Source of the DNA: Haplomitrium mnioides
Taxonomy: Eukaryota; Marchantiophyta; Haplomitriopsida; Calobryales
Reading direction: 5' to 3'
DNA: 24,161 nucleotides
Assembly: GCA_049999725.1 (NCBI GenBank)
Contig: JBNGIS010008624.1
Span: 1-24,161, forward strand
This document shows, piece by piece, positions 1-8,970 of this stretch. Both the position numbers and the translations under genes were made by a program. Each line of letters begins with the position of its first letter. The first letter of the stretch is position 1. The notes below the pieces were generated by a model, which saw only the letters and a list, made by a program, of their open reading frames with translations, did no database searches and was not told where the DNA came from.

Positions 1-8
1 AAGCGCGT

Positions 9-248
9 ATGGACTTCGATGTCCATGCGTGCATGGACTTCAAAGTCCAAGCGCGCAGGGACTTCGATGTCCCTCAACAAATGGACTTCAAAATCCATGC
101 GCGCATGGACTTCGATGTCCCTGCGCCCCCTAACTTCGAAGTTCATGCGCGCAAGGACTTCAAAGTCCATGCAGGCATGGACATCGAAGTTCCTGCGTGT
201 AGGGACTTCAAAGTCCATGCGCGCATGGACTCTAAAATGTTTTTAGGG
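9..248. repeat. 24-bp palindromic tandem array (9 full units plus a partial one)
   Basis: Nine consecutive 24-base units start at 9, 33, 57, 81, 105, 129, 153, 177 and 201, with a decayed tenth at 225. A typical unit is ATGGACTTCAAAGTCCAT followed by GCGCGC. The first 18 bases are an inverted repeat (ATGGACTT/AAGTCCAT) and the GC hexamer is self-complementary. Units roughly alternate between a CGATG and a CAAAG centre, hinting at a 48-bp dimer. Because 24 is a multiple of 3 the array has no stop in one frame and would read as an 8-residue repeat (MDFKVHAR-like), but I regard this as a by-product. It sits just upstream of a splice acceptor, so probably in an intron. Confidence 0.9.
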
Positions 249-306
249 TTTTAACCTTTCAATGTTTTTTTTTATTTTCTAATGTTTTTGTTTTGATTTT
301 TTTCAG
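249..306 (+). other. 3' end of an intron with acceptor site
   Basis: A long T-rich tract ends in TTTTTTTCAG at 306, directly before the first recognisable coding exon of the methyltransferase relic. A CTAAT sequence near 278-282 could serve as a branch point. Downstream of position 306 the codon usage and reading frame become protein-like. The donor site of this intron is not in the window or not recognisable. Confidence 0.6.
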
Positions 307-863
307 GGGGACAAAACTTTCAAGCGGCAACTAGCAAAGAAACTGACAGCAGTTGTGAAAGGAAGAAAGAAATCTGGGATCGAGGAAGCCCCTGAAGAAC
401 AAGACCAGCCTCCTACGTTGGTCTCTTACCCTCCGGCTTTTCTTCTCCACTGCCAAAAGGCCAGAGAGTGGAAAGCACAGCAACAAAGTGGTGTTCCATC
501 TCTCACAACAGAAGGAGTTGTGAGAGATGAGGAAGAAGACTTACTTTCTTATGTCAACGGTCTCAACATGGCGTTTTATCAAGTCCACGAGGAGGCCAAC
601 GCTTGACAATTGAAGGGCCTTGTGAAACCTAGGTGTTTCACATTGGCTATTACTGATATTTCTTACGGGTATAACCTAAAGGAATGTAAGCATGATGACT
701 CAGAACCGTTTTCAAAAGATGACATTTTCGACATGGTATCATCTTTTGGAGCAATAACTACTTTGGAGTTTTGGTCCTTTGTAATCATACATTCTTTGCA
801 GTAGTTTGGCATCGTCGAGTATGCCCTTTCTGAAGTCTGTTGTGCAATTGATCACATCATCTG
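307..863 (+). pseudogene. DNA N4/N6-methyltransferase relic, upstream exon (catalytic motif IV side)
   Basis: One frame runs from the splice acceptor at 306 to a donor at 864. The first ~100 codons are charged and low in complexity (KGRKKSGIEEAPEEQDQPP). They lead into CFTLAITDISYGYNL at about 640-678, which has the context of the (D/S)PPY catalytic motif IV of DNA amino-methyltransferases, here DISYG (655-669), so the two prolines are lost. The exon then runs through FWSFVIIHSLQ to FGIVEYALSEVCCAIDHII. In-frame stops are TGA at 604 and TAG at 802; both fall where reading simply continues in the same frame on each side. Motif order IV then I is the permuted order of the N4/N6 methylase family (PF01555). 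A 4mC methyltransferase of this general type is known from Marchantia sperm. Specificity (4mC or 6mA) cannot be told. The gene is inactive as it stands. Confidence 0.72.
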
Positions 864-965
864 GTGAGTTGTTCTTTCATTTTTATTTATTTTTGATTTC
901 TTTGTTTTTTATTTCTCTTGCATTTTTGTTACAATGTTTGATGTGGTTGTTTATCTTTTTGCAAG
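864..965 (+). other. Spliceosomal intron (GT-AG, 102 bp) in the methyltransferase relic
   Basis: Donor GTGAGT at 864-869 and acceptor TTTTTGCAAG ending at 965, with a T-rich interior (over half T). Splicing joins phase 2 of the upstream exon to a frame one base off from the frame used by the downstream methyltransferase motifs, so either a 1-base indel has occurred or the true acceptor differs slightly. The presence of an intron shows the gene was eukaryotic in form and not a recent organelle or bacterial transfer. Confidence 0.6.
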
Positions 966-1583
966 GACAAAAGCAATATACATCATTCTCGTGGTCCCAA
1001 AATCGCACATGCCCACGAGTATTGGACGATGGGCTACTGGACAAAGGAAGGAAATAGGAGCATATGTCATTTCGACTTGCAAGCTTCTTCTGCAATCGGA
1101 CTTCCTTGGCAACCTATGCGGAGTGTTTTTAGCTGCCTTGCAGTTTCTGCAAAGCTAAAACATCCAGGAGATGATGCTCCTATGAATGTTTATCAGAAAC
1201 CGTAGGTTCTGTACAATTTTTTTATCGACCATTTATCAACAGAGCAAGATTGGATCCTTGATCTCTGCTCTGGGTCTGGCACAAGCCTTGTATGTGCTCT
1301 TAAGCTGATGCAAAATTTCATCGCCATGGAATATGATAGACGTCAGTCTATTTATATTCCTTAGAGGGTTTTGGAGATGGCTTCCTTGCCATCCGATGTG
1401 ACTGAGTCACAGATAGTTTTTGCGTGCCACAAGGAACCTGTTCCTCCTGGTACTGCAGGTGCTTCTAGTGACTCTGTTGCAATATCGGGGACTGGAAAGT
1501 CTCGACAGGATTCTCTAGCGGCTGCAGATGCTTAGCCTATAGATTTAGATGAGACAGTTCCTCTCGAAGAGAAGAGAGTCTGA
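966..1583 (+). pseudogene. DNA N4/N6-methyltransferase relic, downstream exon (KP and SAM-binding motif I)
   Basis: In the frame starting GAC at 966 the exon reads AHEYWTMGYWTKEGNRSI, then GLPWQPMRSVF, then KLKHPGDDAPMNVYQKP (1152-1202). It continues to WILDLCSGSGTSLV (1251-1292), with the FxGxG-type S-adenosylmethionine motif I, and NFIAMEYDRRQ ending at 1346. The H...KP segment followed by (I)LDxCxGSGT is the usual C-terminal half of PF01555 enzymes; EYD matches the acidic end of the next strand. Stops interrupt at 1203, 1362 and 1533, all TAG, and reading continues sensibly past each (for example IYIP-stop-RVLEM). The last ~60 codons are Ser/Ala/Thr-rich and end at TGA 1581. A shared ancestry with the upstream exon is clear from complementary motifs; together they make one decayed gene with at least five nonsense changes. 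Confidence 0.78.
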
Positions 1584-1610
1584 GGACGTCTTTGTACAAT
1601 TTGCATCAAT

Positions 1611-1616
1611 AATAAA
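1611..1616 (+). promoter_or_regulatory. Putative polyadenylation signal AATAAA
   Basis: AATAAA lies 28 bases after the last in-frame stop (1581-1583) of the methyltransferase relic, within a T-rich stretch. Position and sequence fit a plant 3' processing signal, but in AT-rich DNA such hexamers also occur by chance. Confidence 0.4.
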
Positions 1617-1782
1617 ATTTATTTTTTCCAAATCTTTTTTTGCCAAGGTTTCATCTTGTTGCTCTTTCAATCTATTACAAGTCTTTTTATCAAGATTTGG
1701 TTTATTGCGCCTAAGAATAAGTTGATCCATTTGATAGTCCAAGAATGGTTTGAACTCAATTACTAATCTTAGAATGATTTGG

Positions 1783-2140
1783 AGTCTTTGCATATTGTTT
1801 AGTGTCTTTGCGCATTAAGGCTTTGTAGTTCTTGTTCGGTTTCCTTGCGCGCTTAAGCTATAAGGTTGTTGTTTAGAGTCTTTGCACCTATTGGTCAAAG
1901 GGTTCTTATTCAATGTCTATGCTTGCATAGGCTGCAGGGTTCTTATTTAGAACCTTGGCATGTTTTGGCTCCAGAATTCTAGTTGAAAGTCCATGCATGT
2001 ATGGCTTCATTGTTCTTGTTCAAAGTCTAAGCACGCAGAGGATTTAGGATTCTTATTCGGAAACTATGCGTGCATAGGCTTTACGTTTCTGGTTTGGAGA
2101 GTATGCTTGCATAGACTTTGTTGGCTATGATGCTATGCTC
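1783..2140 (+). repeat. Degenerate ~37-bp tandem array, orientation A
   Basis: A motif of the form GTCTATGCNTGCATAGGCT recurs at about 1804, 1840, 1878, 1915, 1952, 1989, 2025, 2062 and 2099, a spacing of 36-38 bases. Between copies a TTCTTGTTC/TTCTTATTC segment recurs (1829, 1902, 1939, 2013, 2050). The core is an imperfect palindrome (best copies GTCTATGCTTGCATAGGCT and CTATGCGTGCATAGGCT) and resembles the AGTCCATGCGCGCATGGACT core of the array at 9-248. The same 37-bp period is found in reverse orientation at 3291-3440. Such arrays are typical of transposon subterminal regions. Confidence 0.75.
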
Positions 2141-3290
2141 AAAGTCAGGTTTAAAGTCCTTATCCGACTGGACATTTACATTTTCTTGTAGTTTTTTTCT
2201 ACCGAAAGATATATATTTTATTTCTTTTTTGATGAATTTAATTTATTCACAATAGTGTCAAGTTTTTTCAAAATATTTGAATATCCAAAATGTTTGTTTT
2301 TTAAGTTTTCTTTATAAAAAAATATTTGAAATATAATCTAAATGGAAAATATGCATTTTTTGTTCATAAAAAACAATTTTTTTTTGAAAAGAAGATTTTA
2401 GTCTTAAATTTGATGTTTTTGAATGCCAAATCTTTGAAAAAAAAAATTTAACTGCCAAGTGAAACACGAACTCAGTAGCAATTTCTGGTTCAAAGTAGCG
2501 GCTGTTCATAAAAACATGTTATGTATTTCTAAAGTTGAGATACAATACATGAAGAGTTGATAGTAGTTTCTATAGTAAGTAAAGTCTCAACTTTGGCTCA
2601 GGCTAAAGTTCGGGTGGATAGACATAAGGATCTGAGGTTCTTATAACAAGGTAAAGGCTAACATTGACTTAGACTGAAAGTTGAGAGGTTGGCATGAGTT
2701 GTATAGAACTGTTCAAATATTAAAGTCAAACTTTCACTTTGAAATTCTTTTCAATCTCATAATTGATATCAAATTGAGTTTTTTCTTTATAAAGCTCTTG
2801 TGATGATGGAATTTCAATAAAGAATGGTCACAAAAAGAACTTTCCCATTTGGGTTTTGGCTCATATAAGGAAATCTTATGTTTGGCTAGTCAATTGAGTC
2901 TATAAGTGAATCTGACTATTAGAGAAAAAGCACTATCTACAAGATCTTTGGCATCATCAGAAATATTTTTCAGTTTCAAAAAAATGTTTTTTCAATCTAA
3001 GCAAACAACTTTGAGTTATAGGAGAACTCGACCAAGCCAAAGCATAGTCATCACCAAAATCTTGAGCATAAGGAAATGTATTTTCTAGAAGATTTGGAGC
3101 TTTTGGTGATAACTCTAGACAAATGTTTTGTGATTGAGAATCATTACTTGAATCATTTCCTAAACTGTCACTTGACAATTTCATCAATCACTTTCCATTT
3201 CCAAAAATCTCTATAGTCTTGGTTTCAAGTCCAATATAAGTAAAGTTTACTTTTTGATTGAGTGTTGCCAATGGTAGTATCAAAACTCAG
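2141..3290. other. AT-rich stretch, no recognised gene
   Basis: This interval between the two opposed 37-bp arrays is AT-rich, with long A and T runs at 2280-2470. The longest open frame is on the minus strand, 3187-2957 (76 codons, start MMKLSSDSLGNDSSND), Ser/Asn-rich at its N-terminus. It continues with one stop (TGA at 3188-3190 on the minus strand) into upstream sequence reading KVNFTYIGLETKTIEIFG. I do not recognise it; it could be a fragment of a second transposon protein. Nothing else is supported here. Confidence 0.4.
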
Positions 3291-3720
3291 AACCATCTGC
3301 GTGCAAAAACTCCGTTGTAGAAGTGAGAACCTTATGGGTGCTTAGACTCTAATATGGATTCGAAACCTTTTGTGCATAAGAACTCTGACCCAAAACTTGG
3401 AACCCTATGTATGCTTAGACTCTGATGCAAATTTCCTAACCCATTTCTTTCTTGGGTTGCTCTAGCCTCTTTTCTTTTGACTACTAGCTCCTTTGCGCAT
3501 ATGGATTTCTAAATTTCATGCGCTTTGAATTATTGAACCCTTGTAAAATATGACTACTAAACCCTTTGCGCACATGGATTTTGAAGCAAATTGGAAGCCT
3601 CTTCTTGCATTGACTTCAAAATATAGCTCTAAACTCCTTGCAAGGTTTGGTTGATAAAGCTTTTGTGCTAAGGAACTCCAAACCTATTTTCCTAACTCCT
3701 CGCCCGCTCGGGCTTTTCCT
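3291..3720 (-). repeat. Degenerate ~37-bp tandem array, orientation B
   Basis: AACC(T/C)TATGNGTGCTTAGACTC-like motifs begin at 3291, 3328, 3364 and 3401 (spacing 37, 36, 37), then become irregular through TTTGCGCATATGGATT (3492), TTTGCGCACATGG (3566) and TTCTTGCATTGACTTC (3602). On the minus strand the unit reads GAGTCTAAGCACCCATAAGG, matching the units at 1783-2140, so the two arrays are inverted relative to each other. The 3430-3720 part aligns with the complement of 20430-20700, placing the array at the outer part of the left inverted arm. Confidence 0.72.
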
Positions 3721-4065
3721 CAAATTTTTATTTATTTTTCAAATAATAAGTTTGTAGTGACATCATGTTTATACGCGCATGAAGTTTGTACTAAAAAATT
3801 TATTTAAAAATTACTTAATTTTGACAATTGTTTGAAATTTATGGCTTCAAAATATTTTCAAGCCAAATTCCAAGTTTTTGTGAAAACAAAACACAACTTT
3901 TGTAGTTTCGATTGACTATAAGATTTTCAACATTTTCACAAAACACTAAGAATTTCATTCAATTTTGCATGAAAATATTTCATTTTGTTTTAACAAGCTT
4001 GTTGAATTCGTCAAAAAGTTGACTAAAAATCTCCTACAAATTGTTTTTTGGGATAAATGCCCTCT
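3430..4065 (+). repeat. Left inverted arm of a CACTA-like element
   Basis: The complement of 20050-20700 aligns collinearly with this segment. Clear anchors are GGGTTGCTCTAGCCTCTTT (3458), CCTAACTCCTC (3692), TTTTTCAAATAATAAGTTTG (3737), GTTTGAAATTTATGGCTT (3830), GAAAACAAAACACAAC (3882), TTGACTATAAGATTTTCAAC (3912) and AACAAGCTTGTTGAA (3992). By eye identity is roughly three quarters to four fifths with small indels. With the TNP2 gene between the arms, this is most simply the terminal or subterminal region of one DNA transposon. I could not find a CACTA terminus or target duplication; decay or more distant ends could explain this. Confidence 0.75.
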
Positions 4066-6955
4066 TTGTTTGCATTTAGATGTTCGCAAATGTTCGCCAC
4101 AAAAGTCTCTTCATATAATGGTTCCCCTATGTTTGGATTTTGTATTGCAAGTTTTTGGCAAACACTTTGGTCAAAATACCTTAGCCAAAAGGTGAAGTCA
4201 CTAAGTATGGTGACTATGAAGTATGGACGTCTTCACCTTTTGACTCCATTGTTTGACTTGAAACATGATTGTTTAACTTAGGCAAGTTGGCTTCTCCTAA
4301 CAGCAAGAACATCCTTGCAACCTTCTTCTGTGAGCATTACTAATGGCATCCTTAGCTCCCATTCATTGTGTGCATTTGGCTTTATAGGGGTTTTTCACAT
4401 CTACTCTTTATAGACACTCTATTTTGCTTTTCAACAATTGTTTTGACATTCAAGGAGAATTTTTGAGTAGGGTATAAGGCTCCAAATAGGTTTGTTGATA
4501 ACTTCTTTCATAATTTGTTAAAGCCCTCTCTATTGTGAATTGCCTTAGATAGTTCTTGCAAGGCTATGTTGCCATATTTTTTGTACCATTCTAACACTAT
4601 ATACTTATTTTGATTTCAAGTAAAAGCTTGATTAAAGGTTGACTATAAATCCTATGAAGAGATTAGAGGGTCCTAAAATAGAAGACATTCAACAAGCTAT
4701 GTCCAAGCGGGCTACATTTCCAAACACACCTCCAAGCTTGCCTCACAATCAAGATGCTCAATTTGTAAGTGCAAATGGTGGCATAGAGTGTTAGGCATTT
4801 TTTTACCTTGAGTTTTCCCATTACTTTCAAAAAGTGGCAAAAACTCACTATGAAGATTGATGAGAACTTGTTGTGAGAAATTAATAGTTTGGAAATGCAT
4901 GAAGGCTATCACATTGATTTCCTCACTTTGTGCAAGCTTCTGTGCAAAATTCCATTGCACTATTCCTAAGCTACTTAATGACTTGTCATTGGGTGCAACA
5001 AGTGTCTTCAAAGTTTTTTATATCATTCTCTTGACTGTACGTTGCATTTGTTGTTAGTTGAGAAACTAAGAAGTGATATATGTTTGAAAATTTGTATGAG
5101 CTCTTTTTTTTCCTTGAGATTGACCTTCCTACTCTTTGCATTTGCACTACCTTTGCCTACTATACTTGCAAATGAGTTTGCATGGTGTGAAATGGCTTTC
5201 TAATTCTGCAGAACAAGAACATATGGTGTTGTTGACAACAATTGAAAGAGCTATCACAAGTATTTTACATAGAAAAGCGTAAGAACGTGGTTCAAATCGA
5301 GCTTAGGAAGCAAGTGTCTTGGGTTTGTGTTCTTTATTCTTGAAATACTAGTTTGAATTCTCCAACATATAACATTAGAGATGTAATAAGGGAGCTTTGT
5401 ATTTTTTTGGTTTTATAGACATTTTAGCCTTTGACTTCTTAAATATTATCTACACAAAAGTAGTTAATTAATCATTTTAAGCAATGATACTTCTTTGAGT
5501 AAGATTAGATCTATTGTGGTTTTTACAAGCAACAATGGTATTTTATCTACATTGATCTATTGTATTTGTTAGCATAGTTTATTAGAGTAAGTGTGTAGAT
5601 GAGACCCCAATGGTGTAGCTATATGCATTAACTTTAGATTTAGCATCAAGATGTAGCTAGTTGTTACGCATAGTGGTGGAGAACATGGTGGAGAACAAGG
5701 CCTAAGAATGTAGTGCTTAGCAATATTGCCCTAGATTGAGGCTTACCATGCTTCTCTAGAGATCACAGAAGGGGAGTTACGACCTGATAGAACCATGTCT
5801 ACTAGGTTGTGGTAAAAGCTACATATTACTTTAATAGATGAAGCAAGTTATACAACCAAACAATATTAGATTCCCCTTTACTTATGTTGCTTGGAAGGTT
5901 CATAAGACCTCATAAGCCTAGGTTTTTATTAATGTTGTATGTGGTACCAGTCTTACTGATGTTTCAAAATGACTTAGTTATTGTTAAGAACTATTCTAAC
6001 TAATGTCCATAGACTTTAAGTAAACACACTTTGCAAAGCTAATGTTCCTTGTGAAGGTAGTTGAATTCTGAAAAATTCTACATCTTTCTTAGAGAAAATT
6101 TCTCCTTTAGTTCTTGAGTCTTTTGCCCTTTGTACTCTTCATACTAATATATAATTAACAAATATTTAAGCTATCGTGATCTCTTTTAACCTCTTAATAT
6201 CTAAGAAGCAACAAACTCTATTGGTTTATATTTTTGGTTGTTTATCAAACAACCTTTCATTTTAAGTACATGCGGCTCAAAAGTTAAGAAGAATTACATT
6301 ATTGGAAGAGCTTAAAGTCTTTTAAATCAATGGAAGCTAGAAACCTAATTTGGTGGTTGAAATTTCTGGTAGATAATCTTCATCTCTCTTTTGGTCACCT
6401 TTTATTTAGAAAATCCATTAGGATTTTCTAGTTCAAAGTCAAGAGCTTTATTTATATCAAATTCTAAACTTTTTGTTTTATGATCAACTAACATATCATT
6501 CTTTTACGATTCTTATATGCAAGTAGGAAGGAAATTGAAAACTGGAGGATTGAATATCACCTCATTACTTACTAGTGAAAATCAAATATGTATACTATTT
6601 GCATCTATATGAGCACATGTCTTTACAACTTTTGTTGAAATTTCATTTTAACTTTTGGCTGCAGCCTATGACACAACAATAGTTAGCATAGAGCTATTGC
6701 TTGTACTTGTAGTATGAATGCTCCATCAACTTCTCTATGTCAAAGTTGGTTGGGTACAAGATCAAAGCCATGAATCTACTACCCAACTAGAATACAACAA
6801 CGTGATGACTAGTTATGAGACTGGGGAACAAAGAAACTATGAAGACACTAGAGACCACATGATATGGTGTTTGTACATGAAATACAAAGGATAATACAAA
6901 ATTGGTTGAAAGACTACTATAAAGCACCTTGTAAAACATTGTTGCTACTATATGT
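4066..6955. other. AT-rich interior of the CACTA-like element, no recognised gene
   Basis: Nearly 2.9 kb between the left arm and the TNP2 relic. The longest open frame is on the minus strand, 5011-4712 (99 codons, MKTLVAPNDKSLSSLGIVQW...), which I do not recognise. Further upstream-frame remnants on the same strand (down to about 4000) are riddled with stops. CACTA elements often carry a second gene (TNPA/TNP1-like) that evolves fast; this could be its remains, but that is only inference from position. A perfect 24-base hairpin at 6407-6430 is listed separately. Confidence 0.35.
6407..6430. repeat. Perfect short inverted repeat (10-bp stem, 4-nt loop)
   Basis: TAGAAAATCC, loop ATTA, GGATTTTCTA. 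The stem is perfect. It lies in the noncoding interior of the CACTA-like element; no T-run or gene end gives it a terminator role. Confidence 0.7.
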
Positions 6956-6960
6956 GTTGA

Positions 6961-8710
6961 ATGTGGGTTGGAGATGCATTTGACTCTAGTGACAATGAGT
7001 GGGCTTCAAACTATATAAGCCATCATGATTATAATGCATTGAGAAACTCAAGCATGAAACAAACAACCCCTATAGAGCATCCAAGAGTAGAAGTTGAGCA
7101 ACAAGTTAGAGCATTGATTGAAGAGACCTTGCAGGGAACCTATGAACATGTGTTTGACATTGTAGGTTAGGCTAATGATGCATTTAACTTGGATGAAGTG
7201 TTTGGAGATAGTCTAACCCATGCTGTGAATTCTCTTAAAGAAGAACCTCCCCTTGTTGATCAAGAGCCTCCAACCAATAGTCTTAAGAGGCAATGGAACC
7301 TTTGTAGCCAAGCATCAAGATGGATGACATGTTCGTTATGTTGACACTATTGAACATTTTTCATAACTATAGCTTCTCAAACAATGGAGTGAATGTCTTA
7401 TAGACTTTAATCAAGAGACCATTGTTAGCATGCACAAGCTTTCTAGAAAATTGTATGTTGCAAAGCAACTTTTGAGGAAGCCCAACCTAGATTATGAGAG
7501 AATCTTTGCTTGTAAGAATGGTTGTATGTTGTATGAAGGAAAACATGCCAGGTACAAAGAATTTCCACAATTTGAGGAGCTAAAGACGAGATAATGAAGG
7601 ATATCTTACCAACTTGCAAAGTTTGGGAGGTATGTTCCTTTAATTCCAAGGCTAATTAGGTTGTATACCACTTTTGCAACTTTTAAACTTATGACTTGGC
7701 ATCATGATAATAGAAGCATAGAAAAAACAGTTGGTCATAGATTCAAAGGCATATAAATATGTGGATACAATCACTTACCCTTTGTTTGCACCAAAGCCAA
7801 GGAATCTTTGTTTGGGTCTTGCCCTTAATGGGGTGAATCTTTAATGAACTAATTCAACATCATGGTCTACTTGAGCTATTTTTTTGCTTGAACTACAATT
7901 TACCTTCTTGGTTTACCACAAATTTTTTTTAATGCTAGTTATGTTGAATCCTATGCCTAATTAAACAAGAGAAAAAACCCTAGATGTGTACTTGCGTCTA
8001 TCATTGAACAAGCTTGGAATATTGTGAATAGAAGAAATCAATTGATTTGATGTGCTTAAACGTTCCAATTTTTGCAAAAAAATCAAGTTGAGGCCATTGA
8101 TAATGTGAGTAATTGATTATTGTTCTGCATATGGATTGATATCTAGCCAACAACACTCCAACTACAAAGGTTGTGGGATTTGTGGCTCAAACTGCATGGC
8201 TTATGGATCAAAGCATTTGAATGAATTGGGATACATTGGTCAAGCAAGAGCATGGAAAAACACTTTGATGGCACATTGGAGACACAATTTGCACCACCAA
8301 GTATGTTAAGTAGAGATTGAGAGCTCTCAAATGAAGAAGTTTTAGCAAACTTAAGTAGGTTTGGAGCAAAGGTCAATAATATTGAATGCCCAACAAAAAA
8401 CCCTGGAGTGAAGCAAAGACCTTTTCTGTAAAACTTTTCTTATTAGAATGTAAGTAGTGAAATAGTGTACTCCTTCCCACACTATCTACATTCATTTTAA
8501 ATTCATCATGTTGTTATAGTCCTTTCATTACTCCACAAACCAAGAAAGATGGTTGTGATTCTTTGCTTTGCAGTAACTACTAGTCAGCCATTGCTTGCAT
8601 GCCATGCGTTGCAAGAAGAATCTTGAACATAATATTGTACACACTATTATGGGAACAAAGAACACTGTATTTGTGTAGAAAGACACAAGAGAGTTGTGGG
8701 TGCAATAAAA
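6961..8710 (+). pseudogene. CACTA (En/Spm) TNP2-like transposase relic, N-terminal and central part
   Basis: Fragments of a TNP2/TNPD transposase follow one another in family order, with frameshifts and stops. An acidic N-terminal part (MWVGDAFDSSDNEWASNYIS, 6961-7170) ends at a TAG. Then come LLRKPNLDYERIFACKNGCM (7469-7528) with half of the zinc-ribbon cysteines, LIPRLIRLYTT and LMTWHHDNRS (7638-7717), and PKPRNLCLGLALNGVNL (about 7795-7844), the start of the Transposase_21 domain. Family members have Asp in the LxxDGxNPF motif; here it is Asn. Later pieces are GCGIYGSNCMAYGSKHLNE-type codons (about 8170), EEVLANLSRFGAKVNN (about 8330) and KKNLEHNIVHTIMGTKNTV (about 8612). The gene is cut at 8710 by a copia element and resumes at 18370. 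Acts, when intact, by cutting transposon ends in the nucleus. Confidence 0.8.
8706..8710. repeat. Target-site duplication, left copy (copia)
   Basis: TAAAA directly before the 5' LTR; CAAAA follows the 3' LTR at 18370-18374. Four of five bases match and the difference is a C/T transition, as expected for an old 5-bp duplication. Confidence 0.65.
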
Positions 8711-8957
8711 TATTGAGATTACAAGCTCAAATAGGCTGCCATCATCATGAGATCATCTGGTGGCCTACTTGGTCTCAAGTTAGGGTTAGGGTTATTTTTT
8801 CATGTCAAAGACTAGGGTATATGGGGGCAAATTTTGGAGGTGCACTTGGCACTCTTCCCCCTTGTAAATTACGACATGATTATTGCCTTATGAGTGAAAA
8901 AATCTTCCTACAAATCTCATGTTTGTGTAAAGTTATTTTGTGTGAAATGTTTTAGCA
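8711..8957 (+). repeat. Copia 5' LTR (247 bp)
   Basis: Starts TATTGAGATTACAAGCTCAA, where the expected TG start has probably become TA, and ends TGTTTTAGCA just before the primer site. It aligns with the 3' LTR at both ends: ATTGAGATTA, AATAGGCTGCC/GATAGGTTGCC, CTCATCTGG/ATCATCTGG, and the tail AAAGTTATTTTGTGTG. The 3' copy lacks about 145 interior bases. Confidence 0.85.
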
Positions 8958-8970
8958 TGGTGTCAGAGCA
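8958..8970 (+). promoter_or_regulatory. Primer binding site (initiator Met-tRNA type)
   Basis: TGGTGTCAGAGCA begins immediately after the 5' LTR. Plant copia elements usually carry TGGTATCAGAGC, complementary to the 3' end of initiator Met-tRNA; here there is one difference (A to G). Confidence 0.85.

Noticed and set aside
9-254. Open frame encoding an 8-residue repeat (MDFKVHAR-like)
   Set aside because: The frame is open because the unit is 24 bp and palindromic; no start context, and a splice acceptor follows at 306. Treated as a DNA repeat.
307-1583. Methyltransferase as the DAM domain of a DIRS-type retroelement
   Set aside because: No tyrosine recombinase or RT accompanies it, it has a spliceosomal intron, and its KP plus LDxCSGSGT layout fits PF01555 better.
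2929-2945. CACTATCTACAAGATC as a CACTA terminus
   Set aside because: Resembles CACTACAAGAAA but needs extra bases inserted, has no matching inverted TAGTG end beyond 20700, and lies 360 bp outside the visible arm array.
8779-8796. Telomere-like GTTAGGGTTAGGGTT
   Set aside because: Only two TTAGGG copies inside the copia LTR, and the usual plant telomere unit is TTTAGGG; no array.
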